A DNA stretch of 64,000 bases from a virus. Location of the stretch: positions 1-64,000 of the IMG/VR virus record IMGVR_UViG_3300042465_008176. One strand, 5' to 3'. Positions 7,507 through 15,429 of the stretch are shown here, piece after piece. The stretch's first letter is position 1. Each line of letters starts with the position of its first letter. Under the pieces are notes generated by a model. It ran no database searches, was not told the origin of the DNA, and saw only the letters and a program-made list of their open reading frames with translations. Position numbers and translations under genes: made by a program.

Positions 7507-8009
7507 GCGTATATTTTATAGGCGACCCGCATCTGGGTCATAAAGCAATTGGAAAGTATCGTCCATGGGTTAGAGATAGTGCAGCAAACACTGCTCATAT
7601 TCATAAGCTATGGCGTGATACGGTTAAAAAGACTGACATCGTATATGTCATGGGCGATGCTGCCTTTACGGACGATGAGCTCATCGCAATGGGCAATCTA
7701 TGTGGTCGTAAGATTCTCATCAAAGGTAACCACGATGATATGACGAGCACCGCGCTACAGACTAGTGTCTTTGAAGAAATTCATGGCATCATCAAGTATA
7801 AAGCTATGTGGCTGAGTCACTCACCTATCCATCCTGCCGAACTCCGCGGCAAAAAGAACGTGCACGGCCATGTTCATCAACATAGTGTGCGCACTTGGTA
7901 TGGCACTCTTGACAAGCGTTACTATAATACTTGTGTTGATGTGGTTTATCCAAAGACGGGTAATGTGTTTGTAACTCTTGAAACGATTAAAGGTTATTTT
8001 GGATTATGA
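7503..8009 (+). CDS. calcineurin-like metallophosphoesterase
   Basis: 168 residues. Metal-binding motifs in order: GDPHLGH (residues 7-13), GDAAF, GNHDD and GHVHQH near residue 120, the normal DxH, GD, GNHD, GHxH set of this superfamily. The size matches small phage phosphodiesterases acting on nucleotides or RNA ends. The substrate cannot be read from sequence. A second, different enzyme of this family lies at 16781. Confidence 0.88.
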   Translation: MSVYFIGDPHLGHKAIGKYRPWVRDSAANTAHIHKLWRDTVKKTDIVYVMGDAAFTDDELIAMGNLCGRKILIKGNHDDMTSTALQTSVFEEIHGIIKYKAMWLSHSPIHPAELRGKKNVHGHVHQHSVRTWYGTLDKRYYNTCVDVVYPKTGNVFVTLETIKGYFGL

Positions 8010-8191
8010 ATAAAGCAAAACTATTAGGAGGCATTCTCGTATCATTGCCATTTACAATATATCTTTGTCTTATGGTAAAGGAATATGGTTTACATGATGT
8101 GCTTATTGCTGCTGGTTATGTATTAGGATTTCTGTTAATGTGGTTTTCACTTATGTTAGGAATATCATTATTAACCAATGGACAAGATTGA
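8006..8191 (+). CDS. two-helix membrane protein
   Basis: 61 residues with two hydrophobic segments (about 5-24 and 33-57). Overlaps the phosphoesterase stop by four bases. No family recognised; immediately upstream of the first tetrapeptide-repeat gene. Confidence 0.6.
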   Translation: MNKAKLLGGILVSLPFTIYLCLMVKEYGLHDVLIAAGYVLGFLLMWFSLMLGISLLTNGQD

Positions 8192-8193
8192 AT

Positions 8194-8400
8194 ATGAATA
8201 TTGAAGATAAAATAAATCGCTCAGTTTGGAACTCAGTTTGGAACTCAGTTTATGACTCAGTTTGGGACACTGTTAATAACTCAGTCTATGACTCAGTTGA
8301 TAACTCGGTTGATGACTCAGTTCGTGGCTCGGTTGTTGACTCAGTTCGTGTCTCAGTTCATGACTCACTTAACGTTGCAATAAAAGAATATGAATATTAA
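8194..8400 (+). CDS. xxSV tetrapeptide-repeat protein
   Basis: 68 residues. After MNIEDKIN the protein is about 13 tandem four-residue units ending in SV (WNSV, YDSV, NNSV, RGSV), then a conserved tail IKEYEY. The DNA repeat is 12 bases with a near-constant TCAGTT core. It is one of at least 14 such genes in three clusters here. The function is unknown to me; the strict four-residue period differs from the five-residue repeats of pentapeptide proteins. ATG 8194 is chosen because MNIxxxI begins every family member. Confidence 0.8.
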   Translation: MNIEDKINRSVWNSVWNSVYDSVWDTVNNSVYDSVDNSVDDSVRGSVVDSVRVSVHDSLNVAIKEYEY

Positions 8401-8590
8401 TATTGAAGATGAAATTAAAAGTGCAGTCTATCAACCAGTTTGGTATTCAGTTCATAAAGCAGTTCGTGATATAGTTTGGAGTTCAGTTAATAATAGAATT
8501 TGCGGTTCATTTTTACAATGCGGTCAATTGATATCTAATGACTCTGAATTTAGTTCAGTCCGTGTTACAATAAAAGAATACAAATATTAA
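8390..8590 (+). CDS. degenerate tetrapeptide-repeat protein
   Basis: 66 residues, start overlapping the previous stop by 11 bases through the family junction GAATATGAATATTAATATT. Keeps the ends (MNINIEDEI and IKEYKY), but only a few SV units survive (VWYSV, VWSSV); the centre has drifted or been replaced (ICGSFLQCGQ). Confidence 0.75.
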   Translation: MNINIEDEIKSAVYQPVWYSVHKAVRDIVWSSVNNRICGSFLQCGQLISNDSEFSSVRVTIKEYKY

Positions 8591-8594
8591 TCGT

Positions 8595-8804
8595 ATGATC
8601 AATTTCGAAAATAATGGTGTTGAAGATACCGTATGCTTTCAAACAGGCTATCGTACAAGAACTGCGCTCATCAATGAGCTTGGTTGTGCCGTATGGAAAA
8701 TTGATTTTGGGCAGCTTGGTCAAATAAGTGAAGGTGTCACATCAAGAGGTCTTAAGATTCATAGTGTATTAAATGATTATTTTGAAAATAATGAAGATAA
8801 ATAA
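8595..8804 (+). CDS. hypothetical protein
   Basis: 69 residues, MINFENNGVEDTVCFQTGYR at the start; mixed strands and helices, no motif recognised. Follows the repeat gene by four bases. Confidence 0.6.
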   Translation: MINFENNGVEDTVCFQTGYRTRTALINELGCAVWKIDFGQLGQISEGVTSRGLKIHSVLNDYFENNEDK

Positions 8805-8808
8805 AAAT

Positions 8809-8940
8809 ATGAAAAAATTCAAATATCCAGTTCACGACTATTCGAAAAATGAAAAACGTGGTTGTTGGCCAGTTGTCTTAGGCTCAATATTATTTTGGAT
8901 TGTGACAATCTATTTGCTCTGTGATTGGTTAGCTAATTAA
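8809..8940 (+). CDS. 43-residue membrane protein
   Basis: Basic N terminus ([18 protein letters not shown]) followed by one hydrophobic segment (residues 20-42), so a single-pass protein with cytoplasmic N terminus. Last small gene before the GDP-fucose genes. Not recognised. Confidence 0.55.
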   Translation: MKKFKYPVHDYSKNEKRGCWPVVLGSILFWIVTIYLLCDWLAN

Positions 8941-8962
8941 TTATTATCATTACATATTAACA

Positions 8963-10063
8963 ATGAATAAAAAAGCACTCATAACTGGTATTACTGGACA
9001 GGATGGTTCATATCTTGCCGAATTGCTTCTTGAAAAGGGCTATGAAGTTCATGGCATTAAACGCAGATCTTCATCCTTTAATACATCACGCATTGATCAT
9101 CTTTATAAAGATCCGCATGAAGATAATAACATGTTTCATCTGCATTATGGCGATCTTTCAGATAGTTCAAATCTAATAAGACTTGTCAAAGAAATTGAGC
9201 CTGATGAAATTTATAACTTAGGTGCACAATCTCATGTTGCTGTCTCATTTGATTTGCCAGAATATACTGCTGATGTTGATGCATTAGGATCATTGCGATT
9301 GCTTGAAGCAATTCGTTTTCTTGGATTAGAAAAAAAGACCCGTTATTATCAGGCATCAACATCTGAATTATATGGCAATGTACAAAACGAGATTCAAACC
9401 GAAAAAACTCCATTTTATCCTCGTTCCCCTTATGGAGTCGCTAAGCTATATGCATATTGGATAACAGTAAACTATAGAGAAGCATATGGCATATATGCTT
9501 GTAATGGCATTCTTTTTAATCATGAATCACCTCGCCGAGGAGAAACCTTTGTAACGCGAAAAATAACGCGAGGCATAGCGAATATTGCTCTTGCTCTAGA
9601 AAAAACTTTATTTCTTGGTAATCTTAATGCATTAAGAGATTGGGGTCATGCTAAAGATTATGTTAGAATGCAATGGATGATGCTGCAACAAGATTCTCCT
9701 GATGATTTTGTTATTGCCAGTGGTAAACAAATTTCCGTAAGAGAATTTGTAAGAATGTCCGCAAAATATGCAGGCATTGAAATTGATTTTAAAGGCGAAG
9801 GCCTCGATGAAATTGGCATTGTTTCTGCCATTAGTGATTCATCAAAGGCAAGCGGTGTTAAAGTTGGTGATATTATTATACGAATCGATCCACAATATTT
9901 TCGACCAGCCGAAGTTGAAACATTGCTAGGCGATCCATCAAAAGCAATGGAAAAACTTGGTTGGAAACCCGAGATTAGTGTTGAACAAATGTGTGAAGAA
10001 ATGATAATTCACGATTTAAGGGAAGCTAATCGCATGACTCTGCTTAAAGAAAATGGCTATTAA
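8963..10063 (+). CDS. gmd: GDP-mannose 4,6-dehydratase
   Basis: 366 residues, the usual length. The Rossmann motif [10 protein letters not shown] (residues 8-17), the [11 protein letters not shown] segment, catalytic TSELYG and YxxxK (YGVAKLYA) and the C-terminal [18 protein letters not shown] block are all present. It converts GDP-D-mannose to GDP-4-keto-6-deoxymannose with bound NADP. The next gene carries out the following two steps, so the pair makes GDP-L-fucose. In phages this may serve virion or host-surface glycosylation, or modify DNA or lipopolysaccharide; the target is not visible. Confidence 0.96.
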   Translation: MNKKALITGITGQDGSYLAELLLEKGYEVHGIKRRSSSFNTSRIDHLYKDPHEDNNMFHLHYGDLSDSSNLIRLVKEIEPDEIYNLGAQSHVAVSFDLPEYTADVDALGSLRLLEAIRFLGLEKKTRYYQASTSELYGNVQNEIQTEKTPFYPRSPYGVAKLYAYWITVNYREAYGIYACNGILFNHESPRRGETFVTRKITRGIANIALALEKTLFLGNLNALRDWGHAKDYVRMQWMMLQQDSPDDFVIASGKQISVREFVRMSAKYAGIEIDFKGEGLDEIGIVSAISDSSKASGVKVGDIIIRIDPQYFRPAEVETLLGDPSKAMEKLGWKPEISVEQMCEEMIIHDLREANRMTLLKENGY

Positions 10064-10064
10064 T

Positions 10065-11003
10065 ATGAAGAAATTATATATTGCCGGACACAACGGAATG
10101 GTAGGCTCTGCTTTAGTACGAGCTGTAGAAAAAAGTGACAAATATGAATTGATTGTTGCATCACGAGATCAGCTTGATCTGTTGGATCAAAGAGCAGTAT
10201 TTGACTTTCTTAATGAAAAGAAACCAGATGTTGTTATTATTGCTGCCGCGAAGGTTGGAGGAATTCATGCAAATTCTCAATATCCAGCAGAATTTATATA
10301 TGAGAATCTTACAATAGCTTCAAATATTATAGAGGGCAGTCGTCGCGCTAATGTACAACGGCTCTTAAACTTAGGAAGTTCTTGTATCTATCCTAAGCAA
10401 TCACCTCAACCAATTAAAGAAAGTTATTTGCTTGAATCACAATTGGAAGTTACTAATGAAGCATATGCGGTTGCAAAAATTGCTGCACTAAAAATGTGCC
10501 AACACTATCGCAATCAATATGATCTTCTTTATCATTCTGCTATGCCTACAAATTTATATGGAACAGGTGATAATTATCATCCTGAAAATAGTCACGTTGT
10601 TCCTGGACTTATTCGTCGCATTCATCAGGCTAAAATTGACCAATCACCAAGTGTAACTATTTGGGGTACAGGCAATCCTCGAAGAGAATTTTTGCATGTT
10701 GATGATCTTGCTGTTGCATGCATGACTCTTATTGAGCAAGCAAATCCACCTGATTGGATCAATATCGGCACAGGCTATGATATTAGCATAAAAGAATTAG
10801 CTGAACTAATTATCGATATTGTTGGATTTAAAGGCACAATTGAAAATGATTATAGCAAAGCCGATGGCACTCCACAAAAACTTCTTGATGTAAGTCTATG
10901 TGAGCAGATGGGTTGGCGCGCCACAATATCTTTACGGGATGGTTTGGAGAGAGCCTATAGATCATTTCTTGAAGAAATTGAGTCAAAAACGCTAAGAATG
11001 TGA
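10065..11003 (+). CDS. fcl: GDP-L-fucose synthase
   Basis: 312 residues from ATG 10065, one base after the gmd stop. GHNGMVGSAL is the NADP-binding turn; SSCIYPK and YAVAK carry the catalytic Ser-Tyr-Lys; WGTGNPRREFLHVDDLA is the family signature. The enzyme epimerises at C3 and C5 and reduces the keto-sugar from Gmd to GDP-L-fucose. Adjacent placement after gmd is the normal operon order. Confidence 0.95.
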   Translation: MKKLYIAGHNGMVGSALVRAVEKSDKYELIVASRDQLDLLDQRAVFDFLNEKKPDVVIIAAAKVGGIHANSQYPAEFIYENLTIASNIIEGSRRANVQRLLNLGSSCIYPKQSPQPIKESYLLESQLEVTNEAYAVAKIAALKMCQHYRNQYDLLYHSAMPTNLYGTGDNYHPENSHVVPGLIRRIHQAKIDQSPSVTIWGTGNPRREFLHVDDLAVACMTLIEQANPPDWINIGTGYDISIKELAELIIDIVGFKGTIENDYSKADGTPQKLLDVSLCEQMGWRATISLRDGLERAYRSFLEEIESKTLRM

Positions 11004-11014
11004 TCATTTTTCTA

Positions 11015-11043
11015 TTTACAATTGTCAGTAAATAGTGTATAAT
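11015..11043 (+). promoter_or_regulatory. sigma70-type promoter
   Basis: TTTACA at 11015, 17-base spacer, TATAAT at 11038. It begins about 12 bases after the fcl stop and serves the small gene at 11062. Confidence 0.85.
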
Positions 11044-11061
11044 ATTGATGCAACCAATATT

Positions 11062-11298
11062 ATGAAAGCATACTTGACAGACATCCAAATGGACAGCCTC
11101 ATTAATCGCGCTAAGGAAATGCGCAAAGGCAAAAAGCTACTACACGAGCAACGCAAAGCATATACAGTGATTGCTGATGGCCATTTTGAATTTGCAACTC
11201 CAAAGACGCTGCGCAAGTTTTTGAGCGCATGCCGTTTTCCATCCGACTATCGCGTCTTTGTAAATTTTGACAAAGGCATTACAATTGATCTTTCCTAA
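11062..11298 (+). CDS. 78-residue basic hypothetical protein
   Basis: ATG 11062 is the first behind the promoter. Lysine- and arginine-rich, helical N-terminal half, then a strand-rich end (DYRVFVNFDKGITIDL). Not recognised. Confidence 0.65.
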   Translation: MKAYLTDIQMDSLINRAKEMRKGKKLLHEQRKAYTVIADGHFEFATPKTLRKFLSACRFPSDYRVFVNFDKGITIDLS

Positions 11299-11311
11299 CA
11301 CAACACTACTT

Positions 11312-11857
11312 ATGAAAATATTCTGGGACATTGATGAAACATTGATTCATAGCCGCACTTATGAATCAAAACTATATAAACATAACATACACTTTCGTTT
11401 AGACGGCGGCGAGGAGTATTTTACTTGTGTGCGTCCATGCTCGAAGGCGCTAATCCAATATAGTCGCACACTTGTTGGTGAAGAAAATGTTCACATCTTG
11501 ACCGCTGCTAGTTTTGACTATGCTAGGGAAATTTCACGCTTGGCGGAATGGGGCTTCTCAGATGAAGACATCTTTTCGCGTGAGACGATGCAAAAGTATA
11601 GCATTCGCTTACAGAGTTTGTATGGCGTTGACAAAATTGTGAATCCGCATCCTTATGCAAATAAGAATAATGTACTCATTGACAATTTGCTGCCAATGTG
11701 GAATGATGAAAAGACTACACTCATGGGCATTAATCCGCGGACTCACTATCTTAAAGTTGAAGACTATATGGGTGACAATAGCGATGAAGATATTTTTGCC
11801 GATATTGTAAAACACTTTTTGAACGAAAGACATAAAGAAGCAGGAGGAGCACAATGA
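11312..11857 (+). CDS. HAD-superfamily phosphatase
   Basis: 181 residues from ATG 11312. FWDIDETLIHS is HAD motif I (DxDET, nucleophile Asp at residue 5); LTAAS fits motif II and the ILIDNLLPMW-like region near residue 127 fits motif IV. The sequence is close to the NIF/5'-nucleotidase-like HADs of phages. Substrate unknown; a small phosphate-carrying nucleotide or protein are both possible. The stop overlaps the next start by four bases. Confidence 0.8.
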   Translation: MKIFWDIDETLIHSRTYESKLYKHNIHFRLDGGEEYFTCVRPCSKALIQYSRTLVGEENVHILTAASFDYAREISRLAEWGFSDEDIFSRETMQKYSIRLQSLYGVDKIVNPHPYANKNNVLIDNLLPMWNDEKTTLMGINPRTHYLKVEDYMGDNSDEDIFADIVKHFLNERHKEAGGAQ

Positions 11858-12267
11858 TTACATTTGATGATAAAACAACAGAGGCTCTTGGGTATGTTCG
11901 CGAGGCAGAGAAAATCATGGCAGAACTTGGTCATACAAAATATTCGTTGAGTGGCATGTGTAGCGCAGCAATGCGACACGATCTTGAGAAAGAAGTAGGC
12001 AAATTGTTGGGCAAACTCGTTGAGGCTCGAAAAGAAATAGAAAATCTTAACGGGATAATTACTGCCGCACTAAATAGTGCAAATGTAAGCCAACTTAGGG
12101 CGATTGAATATCAAAGTCAACGCGATATATTGGTTGAGGCTTTGGAGCGGTTTGATGTTGACTGGACTCTTGAAGAAGGAGAGGAAACAACCACGTATTT
12201 CACATATGAAGATCAACAAATACTAAGAGATGCCCTAGTCACAGCGGAAGGAGGGAGCCATGAGTGA
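11854..12267 (+). CDS. coiled-coil hypothetical protein
   Basis: 137 residues; helical with a probable coiled coil at residues 45-70. The ATG follows GCAGGAGGAGCACA, a strong Shine-Dalgarno site, unlike most genes in the window. Not recognised. Confidence 0.65.
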   Translation: MITFDDKTTEALGYVREAEKIMAELGHTKYSLSGMCSAAMRHDLEKEVGKLLGKLVEARKEIENLNGIITAALNSANVSQLRAIEYQSQRDILVEALERFDVDWTLEEGEETTTYFTYEDQQILRDALVTAEGGSHE

Positions 12268-12670
12268 GACACCGATAACAGATGCACGAATGCCAGACCA
12301 AGTGTATAAGCGCACCATGTATGACCACATCCAAGTGATAGAACACGAACTTACCGAAGCGCGGAATATCCTAAAGCAGTGCCTATCAATCATGCCAGTC
12401 GGGTATGTCCCAACGCACACGGTGGAGAATCTACCTGAGATGATTGGCGACTTAACGAAAGCACTCGCTGAGGAAACAACGGAGCGCGAGAAGCTCGAAC
12501 GCGAGCTTGCAGAGGCGCGGGAATGCGCTGAGATATTGCGCGACCAGTTGCAGGTTGTCGGAGAAATGTATGCAGGTGGGAGAGTCCCTCCACTGCCTGA
12601 ATTGCCATGGTCGCAACCTGATTTGTCGAGAGAGGCACTTATTGCCGCCGTGAAAGGAGGTGAATCATGA
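12260..12670 (+). CDS. coiled-coil protein with TPITDAR start
   Basis: 136 residues, MSETPITDARMPDQVYKRTM then a long heptad-type helix (ERELTEARN, TTEREKLERELAEARECAE). This layout, a TPxTDA start with repeated LERELxEAR, is frequent in phage proteins of unknown function. It has a perfect Shine-Dalgarno (GGAAGGAGGGAGCC before ATG) and is GC-richer than its neighbours, signs of recent acquisition. Confidence 0.7.
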   Translation: MSETPITDARMPDQVYKRTMYDHIQVIEHELTEARNILKQCLSIMPVGYVPTHTVENLPEMIGDLTKALAEETTEREKLERELAEARECAEILRDQLQVVGEMYAGGRVPPLPELPWSQPDLSREALIAAVKGGES

Positions 12671-12963
12671 ATGGAAAAACAACGATATGCCCGATACATA
12701 ATCCAAACAGTGCTGAGATGGATCGAAGAACATACGGATGTTCGTGGATCAATGTTTGCTTTTGGGGCAAGAGATTGATCCGCTTCACAGTAGGAAGATT
12801 AACCATGGACATCCATCGCGGAACTCTTAGTACATTTACTTGCATGGGTGGTGGCGCTAATGGCTCTGCTCGATACTGGCAACTTTGGTGGCCTTTGGGA
12901 TCAGCAATGTGGATTGTGCGCAAACCTATTAAATCCCGCCGTGAAAGGAGGATATATGAGTGA
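12667..12963 (+). CDS. doubtful ORF, possibly frameshifted
   Basis: 98 residues following AAAGGAGG at ideal spacing. The translation is unusually rich in Cys, Trp and Arg and does not look like a folded protein. A second frame from ATG 12671 gives a more protein-like sequence (RYARYIIQTVLRWIEEHTDV) that stops at 12778 and resumes in the same frame near 12790-12955 (ELLVHLLAWVVALMALLDTG) up to the next start. A decayed or frameshifted membrane-protein gene is as likely as this ORF. Confidence 0.35.
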   Translation: MNGKTTICPIHNPNSAEMDRRTYGCSWINVCFWGKRLIRFTVGRLTMDIHRGTLSTFTCMGGGANGSARYWQLWWPLGSAMWIVRKPIKSRRERRIYE

Positions 12964-13591
12964 ACGATTAGATGGTAAAAAACAACTAGAAGAAATGCTA
13001 AATCGACCAATCAAGGATTGGTCAAAAGATCCACTCCAAGATGAGTATGATCATGTTGATAGTGAGTTTGGACCGTTTGCATCGGACACTTCCTCAATTG
13101 ATTTTGCGACATATTTACAAATGCAGAGTATGCAACATCAGATCGATGAGCTGACACAAAAATTAGCCGAAGCAAACAATGAAATTCTAAATCTCAGACA
13201 TGAGTATAATGGAGCACGTGCTGCCTTTGAAGGCATATGTGGCACAGTTAAACAAAATAGCTTGAGCAGCTTGACTCATACTATTTCAGAGCGAGTGAAG
13301 ACACCAATGACATTGCAACAATTGGCAGATTATGTCTATTCAAATGAATATAGCGCAGAGCTTGCTTTACAACACGCATTGTTATTACTCAAAAAACAAA
13401 GTGAAGATATCACTGAAGCGCGACGTGAAGCAATTCGTTGGCAAGATGCATGGGTTGAAAACTCCCCGCTTGAGGAGATAAAAACAACACTTTTCCCTTG
13501 GAACAAATATTGGAACAAGGGAGAGCTTAACCTTTCCAATTGTTTGCACTGCGGAGAGTTTAGAGGACATGGACATCAATGTAAAATTTAA
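12956..13591 (+). CDS. coiled-coil protein with C-terminal zinc motif
   Basis: 211 residues from ATG 12956, behind GTGAAAGGAGGATAT, nearly the same leader as the gene at 12667. Central coiled coil (about 60-95), a second helical region (120-165), and a C-terminal CLHCGEFRGHGHQC with Cys/His spacing fitting a zinc site. Not recognised as a named family. Confidence 0.7.
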   Translation: MSERLDGKKQLEEMLNRPIKDWSKDPLQDEYDHVDSEFGPFASDTSSIDFATYLQMQSMQHQIDELTQKLAEANNEILNLRHEYNGARAAFEGICGTVKQNSLSSLTHTISERVKTPMTLQQLADYVYSNEYSAELALQHALLLLKKQSEDITEARREAIRWQDAWVENSPLEEIKTTLFPWNKYWNKGELNLSNCLHCGEFRGHGHQCKI

Positions 13592-13594
13592 ATT

Positions 13595-13858
13595 ATGAAG
13601 AAATACCTAATATATACACTATTGGCGTGCGCATCCTTTTCGTGCACGGAAAATCAAAGAGCAAAATCATATGGCGGAAGCATGACAGTTGACTTGCCGG
13701 CAAATACAAAACTCATGAATGTCACATGGAAGAATGAACAGCTATGGTATTTGACTCGTCCTCTGCGTGAAAATGAAAATCCCGAAACATCAACATTTAG
13801 CGAAAAGTCGGACTTAGGTTTGGTTGAAGGACAAGTCATCTTTAAAGAAAGCAAATAA
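13595..13858 (+). CDS. small phage lipoprotein
   Basis: 87 residues. MKKYLIYTLLACASFSC is a lipoprotein signal peptide with the lipidated cysteine at residue 17. The mature part (SYGGSMTVDLPANTKLMNVT and KSDLGLVEGQVI) matches a small conserved phage lipoprotein of unknown role. Acts in the host membrane; superinfection exclusion is one possibility but is not shown. Confidence 0.75.
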   Translation: MKKYLIYTLLACASFSCTENQRAKSYGGSMTVDLPANTKLMNVTWKNEQLWYLTRPLRENENPETSTFSEKSDLGLVEGQVIFKESK

Positions 13859-13862
13859 ACTT

Positions 13863-14030
13863 ATGAACAAAAATACAAGACAAGCACGAGCAGCTGGCTA
13901 TGCTAGCAAGAAGGACCAGAATAATGGTGGAACTAAAGTATTTGCAGGATCCAACTGCGATACAAGCTGGGACAATCCTAACAGCAAAAAACGCCGTCGT
14001 AAGACATATGGCGGAAACGGCAAAAACTAA
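13863..14030 (+). CDS. 55-residue basic protein
   Basis: Start MNKNTRQARAAGYASKKDQN, many Lys/Arg/Asn and almost no hydrophobic core, so likely an unstructured nucleic-acid-binding peptide. Start chosen at ATG 13863, just after the lipoprotein stop. Not recognised. Confidence 0.55.
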   Translation: MNKNTRQARAAGYASKKDQNNGGTKVFAGSNCDTSWDNPNSKKRRRKTYGGNGKN

Positions 14031-14036
14031 AATATT

Positions 14037-14522
14037 ATGACAGATAACGTTATACTCTCCGCTGGTGATGCATGCAACTGTGAAGCTGGTGTACCCACAC
14101 TGCTCGCGCATGTTGTGAATAATCGCGGACTCTGGGGAGCTGGCTTTGTGCTTGCGATATCACGTCGTTGGCCAGAGATAGAACGTTATTATTTAAAACG
14201 CTGCAAGGCATACGAAGATCGACCTGAAGAATTATTAGGATCAATACAATGTGTTGATGCTGCTCAGGACATCACGGTGGTGAACATGTTTGCAATGGCA
14301 GGAGTCTATCATTCAAGATATAATCCAACGCCATTGCAAACAGATTCTCTTTTTCGCTGTCTGCAGGCGCTACGTCGTAAAGCAGAGACTGACGGCTATA
14401 GAGTAATACAAATGCCAAAGATTGGAGCAGGTCTTGCTCGCGGAGATTGGTCAACAATCTTTAAGATCATCAAAACAATTTTTGCCGGCAGCAGAGTCAT
14501 TGTAAAAATCAAAACGCTATAA
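14037..14522 (+). CDS. macro-domain protein
   Basis: 161 residues. The pattern AHVVNNRGLWGAGFVLAISR (ligand loop), an NMFAMAGV strand and the late block IQMPKIGAGLARGDWSTIFK (GxG loop) fit the macro domain, closest to the yeast Poa1-like ADP-ribose 1''-phosphatase group. ADP-ribose 1''-phosphate arises in tRNA splicing/repair by one class of RNA ligation, so a link with the RNA-ligase gene at 15426 is attractive. Removal of ADP-ribose from proteins or DNA is the alternative. Confidence 0.82.
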   Translation: MTDNVILSAGDACNCEAGVPTLLAHVVNNRGLWGAGFVLAISRRWPEIERYYLKRCKAYEDRPEELLGSIQCVDAAQDITVVNMFAMAGVYHSRYNPTPLQTDSLFRCLQALRRKAETDGYRVIQMPKIGAGLARGDWSTIFKIIKTIFAGSRVIVKIKTL

Positions 14523-14531
14523 ATAAAAACC

Positions 14532-14726
14532 ATGAGTACATATTATCTCGTTGACACAAACGATTGGCGCATAGTTCAAATCAATAGCGCTATGGATAAG
14601 AGTGACATCAATGCAAAGAATCAAGGATATATGCATTCACAATCACCGTTACGTTGGTATGAAGCTGAAGACATTAAACACCTTCCGTTAGATTGGACAA
14701 CAACTCCAGAATCACTCGGAGACTAA
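14532..14726 (+). CDS. 64-residue hypothetical protein
   Basis: MSTYYLVDTNDWRIVQINSA suggests a strand-turn-strand start; polar, no motif recognised. Last gene before a terminator. Confidence 0.6.
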   Translation: MSTYYLVDTNDWRIVQINSAMDKSDINAKNQGYMHSQSPLRWYEAEDIKHLPLDWTTTPESLGD

Positions 14727-14754
14727 AAAACATAGAAAAACGGCAGTTTTTGGA

Positions 14755-14790
14755 GAAAAATGCATTTTTTTGCATTTTTCTTCATTTTTT
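14755..14790 (+). terminator. terminator hairpin
   Basis: GAAAAATGCA (14755-14764) pairs with TGCATTTTTC (14771-14780), followed by TTCATTTTTT. Same TGCATTTTT core as the other terminator-promoter units. Confidence 0.65.
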
Positions 14791-14792
14791 GT

Positions 14793-14821
14793 TTTACAAG
14801 CAGCACGGTTTGGTGTATAAT
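14793..14821 (+). promoter_or_regulatory. sigma70-type promoter
   Basis: TTTACA at 14793, 17-base spacer, TATAAT at 14816, then AAATCTGTAACC identical to the copy at 3271. Confidence 0.85.
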
Positions 14822-14836
14822 AAATCTGTAACCAAT

Positions 14837-15118
14837 ATGATCCAATACAAATTCACCACCACTCGTCCCGCACTCGAAGAAGTCAAAATCTCTGACTGCA
14901 AAGTAGGCCAAGTCTTAAGTCTTGAACAAGGCTTATATAGAATATGCGTTTTTGTTTATAACGGAAAAAATCACAACGGAAAAGATCAATACATTCTTGG
15001 AAAAGAATGGATCGACAAGGATGGAATTTGCCGCTCATCTGGAGTGTGCTTCTGCGATGGTGATGAACTCGCCATGCGCGTAAGCGATGAGTGTTACAAA
15101 GCAACACTAGCCGCCTAA
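14837..15118 (+). CDS. hypothetical protein
   Basis: 93 residues from ATG 14837, the first behind the promoter. Beta-rich (YRICVFVYNGKNHNGKDQYI) with four cysteines, no regular metal motif. The opening FTTTRPALEEVKISDCKVGQ is broadly similar in layout to the protein at 3293 (KATAPALAENFKAGQV), so the two may be distant relatives behind similar promoters. Confidence 0.65.
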   Translation: MIQYKFTTTRPALEEVKISDCKVGQVLSLEQGLYRICVFVYNGKNHNGKDQYILGKEWIDKDGICRSSGVCFCDGDELAMRVSDECYKATLAA

Positions 15119-15128
15119 TTACCTTTAT

Positions 15129-15278
15129 ATGAAAAAGATCAAAACCAAAACATTTGACTATAGCCCAATCGCATTGCGCAAATTGGCACGTCATCTTTTT
15201 GCTCCGCCTGTGGTCTCTTACACTGACAAAAAGAAAAAAGAAAAACGAACACTCTGCCGTAAAAATTATGAACACTGA
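15129..15278 (+). CDS. 49-residue basic protein
   Basis: MKKIKTKTFDYSPIALRKLA and a lysine-rich tail (DKKKKEKR). Overlaps the next gene by 11 bases. Not recognised; likely binds nucleic acid or is disordered. Confidence 0.5.
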   Translation: MKKIKTKTFDYSPIALRKLARHLFAPPVVSYTDKKKKEKRTLCRKNYEH

Positions 15279-15429
15279 TATACTTCGTAGAAAAGCTCTA
15301 GGCCTTAATCTTAAAGGCAATCGCAATCGTCGCTATGCTGACGTCCTTCGCACAGAATATATTAAAGCATGTGCTTTATCTCTAACCCTAGTCTCCGCAA
15401 TCATCACTCTAATCTCCTACATACTATGA
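15268..15429 (+). CDS. 53-residue membrane-anchored protein
   Basis: Basic N-terminal half (LRRKALGLNLKGNRNRRYAD) and a C-terminal hydrophobic segment (CALSLTLVSAIITLISYIL), giving a tail-anchored layout. ATG 15268 chosen; four-base overlap with the RNA ligase start. Confidence 0.6.
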   Translation: MNTDILRRKALGLNLKGNRNRRYADVLRTEYIKACALSLTLVSAIITLISYIL

